Source: Serripes groenlandicus
Taxonomy: Eukaryota > Mollusca > Bivalvia > Cardiida > Cardiidae
Direction of reading: 5' to 3'
Length of the DNA: 64,000 bases
Assembly (NCBI GenBank): GCA_031761405.1
Contig: JASEVX010000001.1
Location: 27,370,098 to 27,434,097 of the forward strand
The translations under genes were made by a program, and so were the position numbers. Shown piece by piece: positions 23,101 to 35,100 of the stretch. Numbering within the stretch: the first letter of the stretch is position 1; every line of letters starts with the position of its first letter. The notes beneath the pieces are model-generated. The model searched no databases and had not been told where the DNA came from. It worked only from the letters and a program-made list of their open reading frames with translations.

Positions 23101-26100
23101 AACCTTTTTCAGTAATTATTCCTACATTCATAGAGATTTTCTGTGTTTTTGCCTAGATGAGTTCAAAGTCGTTGGCTGCATATTTTTTTTGTATGTGGGA
23201 TAGGGTTAAACACTTTCCAGACGACAACTCATGAATGGGTCAATGCACTTACTGGTCATTACAGTTTTGTTTTCGTTTTCCTCTTTCTTTCTCTCTCTCA
23301 TTTTTGTTTGCCCCTGGCTGCTATGTTTATGTGACAAAGCAGTAGTGGGGGATTGTATTTTGTTATTTCAGGAAATGAAAGAACAGATCAAAGAAATTCC
23401 AAACAAACTTACTCTCATCACCAAACCTTCTGTAATGTTGTTTAAAACACCTTTTTTTGTGGATAGAAATTTCAAAGGTACGTCTGTGTGGTCTCTCTCA
23501 ATAAGAAGAAAATGATTTTCTAAGGATAGAAATTTACAAGGTATGTCTGTATCTATAGGCGAGTGGTCGGTCCCTCTCTCTCAATGAGATGACAATGATT
23601 TTTAAGAATAGAAGTTTCCAAGGTACGTCAGTGTAGCAGAGTGGTCTCTCTCAATGAGTAGCTACAGGTAGGTGTTTGTATCAGGAGATACTTAATCTGC
23701 TGCGCTAGTTTTTGTACAGACATAGTAGAGCATTTCGAGGGCTTGGCGTGAAACAGTTGTTACTAAAAACCTATTTTGAAAACCCTGGTTTAGGGGCGAT
23801 TTTGACCCCTTTGTAAACAATGCAAATTTAGGTGCCATTGCTCAGAACGAGCAATGGCACCTAAATTTTCATTGTTTACCAAGAAAAATGATTTAACGCT
23901 TATAAAGACTTTGTGGCGAGGTGATTAACCTTGGTAAAAAAATAACAATTTTAGTTACAACCGTTTCACGCCAAGCCCTCGACTTGCCTCCCATATTTCA
24001 CAAATCTGCATCTGATGACTTTGAAAACATATCAATTGCTAAAGAACATGAGAAATCTACATTAATGAGTGTTTAATTATTAAATAACTTGGGAATTTAT
24101 TCAAAATCTGTTAGACACACAGACGTCAAAAGGCTTCTGTAAGTGAGAAAGGGTTAACCCTTTCCCTCATACGGCAATTCTGCAGCAGACGACTTTGAAC
24201 GTATTTTGTCAAAAAATAGAAAATCTCCATAATTGAATGGATAACCTATGACAAAAAGTGGAAAACATAGTGACAAAAGGAGAAATTGCACGTTTTGTGC
24301 AATTTCTTCTTTTGTCACTATGTTTTCAAAAAGCTGTCTGCTGCAGAGGCGTCAGAAAGCGTCTATATGAGGGAAAGATTTAAAGTCAGGGTTAGGTTTT
24401 CAGTTTTTCAGAATGGCAACATCTGAATTTGTATTATACCAGTATATATATATATGGCATAGACGGTTTCAATGAACAATTATTCAACTGCTTAACCCCC
24501 CTTTCCCTCATGCAGACGCATTCTGACGCCTCTGCAGCAGATCACTTTTTGAAAACACTGTGACAAAAGAAGAAATTGCTCCTAATGACCAACTTCTCCT
24601 TTTGCCACAATGTTTTGAACTTGAATAAATTATAACACTTTTCGTTTATAAAGAATTTCCAATTTTTTTGTTAAGATGATTTCAAAGTCGTCTGCTGCAG
24701 ATTTGCTGTACAATTTGTTGGAAAGAGTTTATGCTTACCAACTTGCAGACGTCTTTTGGAAATTTTGTGGCTTAAAAAGGAAAACGTTTTCAAATGTGTT
24801 CAGTAACGTTATTCAGTTAATTAATAAAATGATTTCCTTATTTTTGTCCAGTAGATTTCAAAGTCGTCTGCTTCAGATTTGTAGTATGTTGGTCGTTGGA
24901 TAAATGTAAATACAGTAGTTGCTGGGCATTTAACCCTAAACATCTCTCACTTGGGGCTTATCCCTTTCCCTCATATAGACGCTTTCTGACGCCTCTGCTT
25001 CAGACAGCTTTTTGAAAACATAGTAACAAAAGAAGAAATTGCACAAAATGTGCAATTTCTCCTTTTGTCACAATGTTTTCCACTTTTAGTCATAGGTTAT
25101 CCATTCAATTATAGAGATTTTTCATTATTTGACAAAATATGTTCAAAGTCGTCTGCTGCAGAATTGTTGTATGAGGGAAAGGGTTAATGCTATCTTTGGT
25201 GCAGACAAGTTTGCAAACAGCTCTGTAATAAGGGTTAACCCTTTTCCAGACACAACACATCTGCAACAGACGACTTATAAATTGTCTTTTAACCCTTTCC
25301 TTCATACGACAATTCTGCACATACTTTGAACATATTTTGTCAAAAATTAGAAAATCTCTTTAATTGAATGGATAACCTATGACGAAAAGTGGAAAACATT
25401 GTGGCAAAAGGAGAAATTGCACGTTTTGTGCAATTTCTTCTTTTGTCGCTATGTTTTCAAATTGCCTTCTGCTGCAGAGGCGTCAGAAAACATCTATATG
25501 AGGGAAAGGGTTAATAGCAAAAATATAGAAATTCTCCTAAATTGAAAGTGTTACATTTTGAAAAAGTTGAAAACATTGTGGCAAATGAAAAAATTGCTCA
25601 TCTTATTTTCAAAAGTTGTCTGCAGCAGATGTGTTTGCAACTGAGAAAGGGTTTCATACAGTTGTCCTTGAAATTCTCTGAGTTATCCTAGAAAAAACCT
25701 TGACCTTGACCTTGATAATTAATTTATCATTATCATAGCGCTGGAACCCTGTGTCTGGTATGTACATACCAGTACAAAGGAAACCAAAAGGTAACCGATC
25801 TTTAGAGAGTTTTTGTCTCACCCACGATAGTTGAGTGAGACATAGCAGTCACTTTTCCGGCGACAGCGGCGGCAGCCACTTTTACAAATCACTATATCTC
25901 GGCAACCCCTGCTGGAATTTTTCTGAAACTTTGTCAGATGTATTGTATGGTCATGAGTCATCATTCAACGCCAACATTTTCAAGGTCAAGGTCATATTTT
26001 GGCAGAACTTGAACTTGGTTAGGTAACTTAACCTACAAACTTAACCTTGGTTATATCTCGGCAACCCCTGATGGAATTGTTCTAAAACTATGTCCGATGT

Positions 26101-29100
26101 ATTGTATGGTCATGGGACGTCATTCAACATCAACATTTTCAAGGTCGAGGTCATAATTTGGCAGAACTTGAACATTGTTAGGTAACTTAACCTCAAAACT
26201 TAACCTTGGTTATATCTCGGCAACCCCTGATGGAATTGTTCTAAAACTATGTCAGATGTATTGTATGGTCATGGGACGTCATTCAACATCAACATTTTCA
26301 AGGTCGAGGTCATAATTTGGCAGAACTTGAACATTGTTAGGTAACTTAACCTCAAAACTTAACCTTGGTTATATCTTGGCAACCCCTGATGGAATTGTTC
26401 TATAACTATGTCAGATGTATTGTATGGTCATGGGACGTCATTCAACATCAAAATTTTCAAGGTCGAGGTCATAATTTGGCAGAACTTGAACATTGTTAGG
26501 TAACTTAACCTCAAAACTTAACGTTTGTTATATCTCAGCAACCCCTGCTGTAATTTTTCTGAAACTATGTCAGATGTATTGTAGGGTCAAGGAACATCAT
26601 TCAAGGTCAAAATTATCAAGGTCAAGGTCATAATTTGCCTTAATTTGGAATAATCTTCTGAACACTCTAGAAGTCTCTTTCTTCATTCAATCTTCACGAA
26701 ATTTAACCACTAGATTTGTTTTCATCAAATTTAGGTCAAGTTCACAAATACGTCATGAGGGGTCAAAAACTAGGTCACTAGGTCAAATGTTAGAATAATC
26801 ACATTTCTTATTTAATCTTCATGAAAAGTTATAAGATCACATCTTGGTCAAAGTCAAAACTGGGTAATGGGGTAGGTCAAACACTAGGTCACTAGGTCAA
26901 ATTTCCTAGAAGGGCGAGACACCCTCAGCCCGAGGTCTTGTATTGACTGATAGTGGCAAAAAGTATATGTTGATTACTGGTAAGAGGAAGTGAGGTAACA
27001 CTCACAGGATTGGGGGGTGTTAAATGTTAAATGGTTGAAATACTGTTGAAAAGCCAAATTAGTAATGTTTCCTTTCCCACATTCATTTACTTACTTAATT
27101 ATACTTTCAGTTATAGAGATATTCCATATATTTGCCTTAATTGACAATTGCAAAGATATATTGTATGTTGGAATGTGACAACCCTTTTGAGGCATCTGCA
27201 GCCGACAACCTTTGAAAACATTGCGGCAAAAGGAGAAACTTTCCTTTTGCCTCAATGTTTCACAACTATTTTCAATAGTTGCATATATTATTATAGGTAT
27301 TTTCCATATTTTTGCCTGTATGTTTTCGCAGTCATATACTGCAAATTTGCTGTATGTGCGTTAGGGTTAAATTAACTTTTCATTTATAGATGTAAATGTG
27401 AAGATACTGCTGAAAGAATACAATCAAAGGGAGTTTACAATGTGGAAAAGTCATATTGCTGACTATACATACATGGAACTGTGCTTTCCTGGAGCAGCAA
27501 GTGTCGAGTGGTATTGTGTAATGCCTTCATTCTTTTTTAAGGTAATAATTGTTTGTATTGTGTAATGCCTTCATACTAATTTACTATCACTCAGGTGATC
27601 GATTTAGGGCCAACTTGGCCGTCTTGTTTAAGGTAAGATTTGTTTGTACATGTATTGTGTTTTTCACTAATATCATCATTAACCCTTTCCCACAAATCTG
27701 GAGCAGACAATTTTGAAACCATTTAGTGCATAATATAAAAAATATCTATAAAAGAAAGCATAATTATTGAATAGAGTAGAAAACATGGTGACAAAAGGAG
27801 AAGTTTTGAGCAATTTCTTCTTTTGTCTCCATGTTTTCAGAAAGCCGCTTGCTGAGTTATATCACAGTGTTTTTGGGGTAAGTGACATGTACCAGTACTA
27901 CTGATACACTTATACTGACACCAGTGAGTCCGTTGAATTGCTCACCCCATAATCCTAAGCACCAAAGAGAGAAAGCCATTACTAGATTTTAAAAGCCTTT
28001 GACATGACCTTAGCTGGCGATCGAACCTTCAACCTCCAACACCCAATGCAGTCACTCTACTTCTACTGTACAACACCAAGGCGGTGTAAAGCTCTAGAAA
28101 AGAGGGGTTCTTTTAAAAAAAACTTATTTGCTCATAAGCAATTTCTCCTTTTGCCACAATAATTTTCAAAAGTTTAACTGCTTTAGCACGTACAACATGT
28201 TTCTGCAGGTAGGAAAGGGTTGGGTAACTAACTGATTGAATATTTCCTTTTTCAGAAATTACAGGACAGAGTTATAAATGGTCAATTTTTTCTTCCACCA
28301 TTTCATATCTTCACGTCAGTGATGCAGGTATATATATCTTTATAATTTTTACCTTTACATGACCTTTATGTTAACATATACATCATTATGATAAAAAACG
28401 CATTTCTATCAATCATAAGCAGTGTGTGTTAGCCCTTTCCCACATACAGACGCTTTGTGCCACCTCTACAGCAGACGACTTTAGAAACCATTGTGGCAAA
28501 AGTGGAAATTGCTCATGATGAGCAATTTCCCCCTTTTGCCACAATGTTTTCAACTGGATCCAATATTCATATTTTCTATCATATAGATTTTTAGCTCTAC
28601 TGGCCAAAGGCCAGAAGGGCTTATGTCGTGGCGATGTGTCCGTCGTCCGTGCGTGCGTGCGTGCGTGCGTGCGTCCGTCCGTGCGTCCGTCCATAAACAA
28701 TTTCTTGTTAACACGATGCATGACTGGATTATGGCCCTTGAAATGGTCAAAATTGCTATAAAAGAGCTTGTTAACACGATACAGTCTTCACTTTTAATTG
28801 CATCTCAACCAAACTTATACAGTAGTTAGATATTCATGAGAGCTCGGTTCCTTTCGAAAACCAGCCAGATCCGCCCATGCATGACTGGATTATGGCCCTT
28901 GAAATGGTCAAAATTGCTATAAAAGAGCTTGTTAACACGATACAGTCTTCACATTTGATTGTATCTCAACCAAACTTATACAGTAGTTAGATATCCATGA
29001 GAGCTCGGTTCCTTTCGAAAACCAGCCAGATCCGCCCATGCATGACTGGATTATGGCCCTTGAAATGGTCAAAATTGCTATAAAAGAGCTTGTTAACACG

Positions 29101-32100
29101 ATACAGTCTTCACTTTTAATTGTATCTCAACCAAACTTATACAGTAGTTAGATATTCATGAGAGCTCGGTTCCTTTCGAAAACCAGCCAGATCCGCCCAT
29201 GCAAGACTGGATTATGGCCCTTGAAATGGTCAAAATTGCTATAAAAGAGCTTGTTAACACGATACAGTCTTCACTTTTGATTGTATCTCAACTAAACTTA
29301 TACAGTAGTTAGATATCTATGAGAGCTCGGTTCCTTTTGAAAACCAGTCAGATCCGCCCATGCAAGACTGGATTATGGCCCTTGAAATGGTCAAAATTGC
29401 TATAAAAGAGCTTGTTAACACGATACAGTCTTCACGTTTGATTGTATCTCAACCAAACTTATACAGTAGTTAGATATCCATGAGAGCTCGGTTCCTTTCG
29501 AAAACCAGCCAGATCCGCCCATGCATGACTGGATTATGGCCCTTGAAATGGTCAAAATTGCTATAATTGAGCATGTGAACACAATAGACGCTCCATTTAC
29601 TATCTGATCTTCACCAAACTTAGATAGTAGTTAAATATTGATGAGAGCTTGGTTCCTTTTGAAAACCAGCTAGATCCGCCCATACAAGACTGGATTATGG
29701 CCCATGAAATTGTAAAAATTGCTATAATACAGCTTGTGAACACAAAAGAGCCTCCATTTACTATCCGATCTTCACCATACATACATGCTCTGGATTGAAA
29801 ATGACCAAAGAACCATACCAGTAGAGCATAGGCCCTCATGGGCCTCTTGTTCCTTTCTGTCAGAATGTTTTTAACCCTTTCCCTCATACAACAATTCTGC
29901 AGCAGACGACTTTGAACATATTTTGACAAAAAATAGAAAATCTCTATATAATTGAATTGATAACCTATGACTAAAAGCGGAAAACATTGTGGCAAAAGGA
30001 GAAATTACTTGTAGTGTTTTATCCTCACTATATTCCTTTACTTTGTGTTATGAAAACACATACATGATAAATCCAGTGTTTTTATACCCCCAGATACGTA
30101 GTATATGGGGGCTATATAGGAGTCACGCTTGTCGGTCGGTTGGTCCGTTGGTCTGGACATTTCTTGTGAACACTATTTCTCAGCAACCATTGGTCAGAAT
30201 TCAATATAACTTCACAAGAATGACTGATACCAAGCGTAGTTGTGCATATTGTCGGCGTGTTGCAGTGGAATTATTTTTTAATGAGTTATGGCCCCTTGAA
30301 TTTCTCATACATAGTTGGTCTGTAGCCATTTCTTGTGAACACTATTTCTCAGCAACCCTTGGTCAGAATTCAATGTAACTTTACAAGAATGATTGATACC
30401 AAGCCTAGTTGTGCATATGGTAGGCGTGTTGCACTGGAATTGTTTTTAAATGAGTTATGGCCCCTTGAATTTCTCATACATATGTATATTGTCAGGCACC
30501 ATCTGGGGGTATTCATCACCTTCAGTGATATTTCTAGTTTATTTTGATTGCAGACACATTTATGACATAGAGATTAAGTACTTAAAAACAAAAAAAGTAA
30601 TCCACTGTTTTATTTCTGTATTCTTATTAAATACATTTTGTACATGTACCAATCATCATCAGATATTAAAGAAGAAATGCACATTATTAATATCCATGCC
30701 GCTTGTATCACTGCATACTAGCAAAATAAAGCTTGCTTATGGCATTTAAAAAATATAATGATTAAACTGCCACAGATGACCATATGAATTGCTCTTTTTC
30801 CCATGTGGGTTTTGCTCAAAATCAAGCTAAAATTAATCTTTTTATTGCGACAGTCACACAATATATTTACTGAAGTTGCCTTTTTGAAAAATTTATCTTG
30901 AATAGAGATTTATATATAGAATACATTATAAACCCTTTCCCAAATATGGACGCTTTCTGACGCCTTTGCAGCAAATGACTTGAAAACATAGTGGCAATTG
31001 GATAAATTGCTCTTCATGAGCAATTTCTCAATTTGCCACAATGTTTTCAACTTTCTTTGATAATTATATTTTCTTTATAAGTTTTAAGAGATTTTCAATA
31101 TGTTTTCAAAGACGTCTACTGCAGATTTGTTGTATGTGGGAAAGGGTTACAAGGAAATTGTGATAAATACACACCGCCTTAACCCTTTCCCTCATATAGA
31201 CGCTTTCTGACGCCTCTGCAGCAGACGGCTTTTTGAAAACATAGTGACAAAAGAAGAAATTCCACAAAATGTGCAATTTCTCCTTTTGCCACTATGTTTT
31301 CCACTTTTTGTCATAGGTTATCAATTCAATTATAGAGATTTTCTATGTTTTGACAACATATGTTCAAAGTCGTCTGCTGCAGAATTGTCGTATTAGGGAA
31401 AGGGTTAATCAATAAAGCAAATAAGGTAAATTGGCTGATAAGATAAATTGAAGGTACATGTGTAAAAAAAATGAAAGATTTACCTGTTTGACCTTTCCAT
31501 GTGTAATATGTATTGCAATGACACAAAAAAGGAAATATGCAGTTATTTCGAGAGTTGGAAAGAGAAGGTGTTCTAGCTTTCCATATTAGACCATTTTGAA
31601 TTATAAAAGGTTTTGGTCAGAATAGAGATATAATTTTGAGTTTTACGTGGTATTCTAGCTTTTCAATGTTCGAACCACCGAGGTAGGACTGTATTTCAAT
31701 TTTGAGTTTCTATTAGTTTGGTATTGTGTACTTTGACAGCTAGTTATTTTCTTCCATATTTATTTTTAACCCTTTCCTGCATACAACATTTCTGCAGAAG
31801 ACCATTAAGAAAACATGTAGGCAACAAAGATGGGAAAACTCTTTAAACGAATGTTTAACTATTTCATAAAGTTAAAAGTAGTGGGAGCATTTTCTACTTC
31901 TAGCGCAATGTTTTCAAAATTGGTTCGCTACAGAGGCTTCAGAAAGAATCTGTATGTTGGAAAGGGTTAAGAATAGTTTACCAAATATATAATATTTCGG
32001 GTAAATTGTTACAGTTAAGAACATCATGAAATTGACAAATTTACCGTTCACGCTCCATTCCGTTCAGTTCCGCTCCGCTCACATTCCAATCCGTTCTTAA

Positions 32101-35100
32101 AGCGTGCGATTCTTCAAATCATTGTAATTGGTTTTTTCCCGTTCCGATCAAATTGATTGCTTTTTTGCCCTCACTGGGAACGCTTCTTTTTTATCAAAAT
32201 CCGTTTGACGTTTTTATTTTAGTTTACTTAACCCTTTCCCTCATATAGATGCTTTCTGATGCCTCTACAGTAGACGGCTTTTTAAAAACATAGTGACAAA
32301 AGAAGAAATTGCACAAAACGTGCAATTTCTCCTTTTGCCACAATGTTTTTCACTTTAAGTCCTATGTAATCCATTCAATTCTTTAGAATTTCCAGTTTTT
32401 GACAAAATATGTTCAAAGTCGTCTGCTGCAGAATTGTGGTATGAGGGAAAGGATTAAACCCTAAATATCAACATACTGATAAAGTACGTCTTGAAATGAA
32501 GCATTTATGATTTTTTATACAATATATGACTTTTAACCCTTTCCCTCATACGACAATTCTGCAGCAGACGACTGAAGTTTTTGTCAAAACATAGAAAATC
32601 TCGATAATTGAATGGATAACCTATGACAAAAAGTGGAAAACAGTTTGGCAAAAGGAGAAATTGCACGTTTTGTGCAATTTCTCCTTTTGTCACTATGTTT
32701 TCTAAAAGCCGTCTGCTGCAGAGGCGTCAGAAAGCGTCTATATGAGGGAAAGGGTTAATAAAGTAGTTTTTGAAATAATTATCGAGTAAATCATTGCAAT
32801 CACTCAATGAGCGAAGCATTCATGTGATTGGATTTTTTTCATTCATTATGATTGTTTCGTTCAGAGCGCAAAAATCCGTTCCGCTCTTAAAGCGTTCCAA
32901 CTTCATTCCAATCACGCTCATGATCCAATCACGTTCCGCTCAGATTGTCAATGTCATGATGTTCTTAACTGTACTCTTTTCAACATGCAACAAACCTGCA
33001 GACTTTGAAAATATCTTGACAAAACATATGTAAACAAGAAGTTGTTCATGATGTGCTAGCAATTTCTCTTTTTTTCGCGATGTTTTCAAAAGTCATCTGA
33101 TGCAGATGTGTCAATGTACATCTGTTTGAGGGAAAGGGTTAAAATCGAATTCAATCATTTTACATTTCAGCTAAACGGTCAAGACCTTGAACCCTCTTTC
33201 AAATCAGTTAGAATGAAAAAAAGCAACTACAAAATCAGTGTAAGTCATGGCAATTAATATATCTTAACCCTTTCCTACATACAACAAGTCTGCAGCAAAC
33301 GAATTTGCAAAAACATGAAAAATCTCCATAGATAAGGGTTTAATTATTGAAAAGAGTTGTAAAAATTGTGGCAAATGGTGACCTATTTTGTCAAAAAATG
33401 GAAAATCTCTACAACTGAAAGGATAACCTATGATTAGAAGTGGAAAACATTGTGGCAAAAGGAGAAATTGCTCGTTTTGAGCAATTTCTTCTTTTGTCAC
33501 TATGTTTTCAAAAAGCTGTCAGTCTGCTGCAGAGGCGTTGGAATCCCAGCTGGGCTAACATTCTTTCATATGTTTGACAAAAGTCACTGTGACATGTGTC
33601 GTTCGTCTTTCACCAATAGGCTAACAGTTAAGGGGTTAAATAAAGTAGCCAGTTGCTTGGAAAGTATGTTGTGTTGATTACTGGTGAGAGAAAGCCAGGA
33701 AACGCATGATAAGGTGAACTGGTCACCGTGATATGACTGAAAAAATGTTGAAAACGGTGTTTAGCCTAATCAATCCAGTGCAAATTCAGTAGAGTATACA
33801 TCTATAACTGACCAGTTCACCGAATAATAGGGATAACTTTCAGTATTTCAAAAGAACTGTATTTTTTTCAGACTAAAAAGGTATAGGAAGGTTGCACAAA
33901 TATTTACAACATGTTTAGGCCTAGTACCCAAAAACTGGTAGTAATGGTGTCCCTCCTTGGTGCTCAGGGTAGCAGGGTTAGCATTAGACTGACTAGCTGT
34001 TGTCAGGTTAAATTAACCAGTAGTACTGGTAACTTACCCAGGGAACGTCGTGATGTAACTGTGAACATGTTGAAAGCGGTGTAAAACACCAAACAATCAA
34101 TTAGGCCAAGTCGAGCGAAAACCAACCTTTTTTTGGACTTGGAGACCAGGGTAGATCCAGATAGGCCTGCACTTCTGCACAGTCTGATAAGGATTCTCCA
34201 TGTTTGCAATCTATTTGTGCAAGCCTCGAGCTGTGACTGACAATATAGGCCCGTCTATTGGAAAAATTGCAAATTGACCTTTCAGAACAGGCTTTTCCTG
34301 TGGTATCAGGATCTGCACATGTTGATAGAAGCTTCTAACCAGTTGGTGTAAATGATATGTGAACAACGCATAGAGGACATGATTGTCTTTTCCCACAATA
34401 TTTCTCTTATTACTCAACCAAATCCTATGTTGTGGGTACTCAAAGGAATCGTCTCACTGAGACAATTCTTTTGAGTACCCACAACATAGGGTTTGAATGA
34501 CAAATAAGGATTCTTTAACATGAAAAATGCCCCTTATCTAGAGCTCTGAACGCAGATCTAGATCAGACTAGTACCTGTTCCAATGGATAGGCTCAATAAT
34601 TATAAGTATTCAATTGGATCTTAATTGACATTAACATTTAATTTTTGTATGATGTGGTCCATGATTATGTCGCCTGCCTTATGCTTTGATTAACTGACAA
34701 AACGCCTCACTTGTGTAGTGATAAGGCCTCCATCTTAATCTTGGGAGGTTCTTGGTTCTATCCCCAGTTGGGTCATACCAAATACTTTAAAAATAGTAGT
34801 AATTGCTTTCCTTCAATGTCACTCAGGTGTTGTGAGATCGGTTTAAAGACAGGTGTCAGGATAAATGGACAAGAGGGACTGGTAACTTTGCCAGGAAACT
34901 CTGTTACATAATTGCAAAATTGTTGTATATTAAAGGCTGCTTAAAACACAAATCAAACAAACTAACTTACATATGTTTCTGCAATCATTCTTTTATGGCT
35001 GCAGCTTTGCCAAACGATAGAGGATGATCTGATATTAGTAAAGAGTGAACCAAACTACGAAACTTTGACCTACTTGCCCACTTTGGATGACCGGTACAAG

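Larger units (their letters stand above)
32010..32973. mobile_element. TIR element holding two nested MITE family A copies
   Basis: Ends TACAGTTAAGAACATCATGA and (right, plus strand) TCATGATGTTCTTAACTGTA are complementary. Inner arms are rich in CCGTTCCGCTC/GAGCGGAAC words. Without the two MITEs (32228-32457 minus, 32533-32758 plus) it is about 510 bp. TA at the tips would fit a Tc1/mariner-type target, but this is unproven. Confidence 0.75.
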
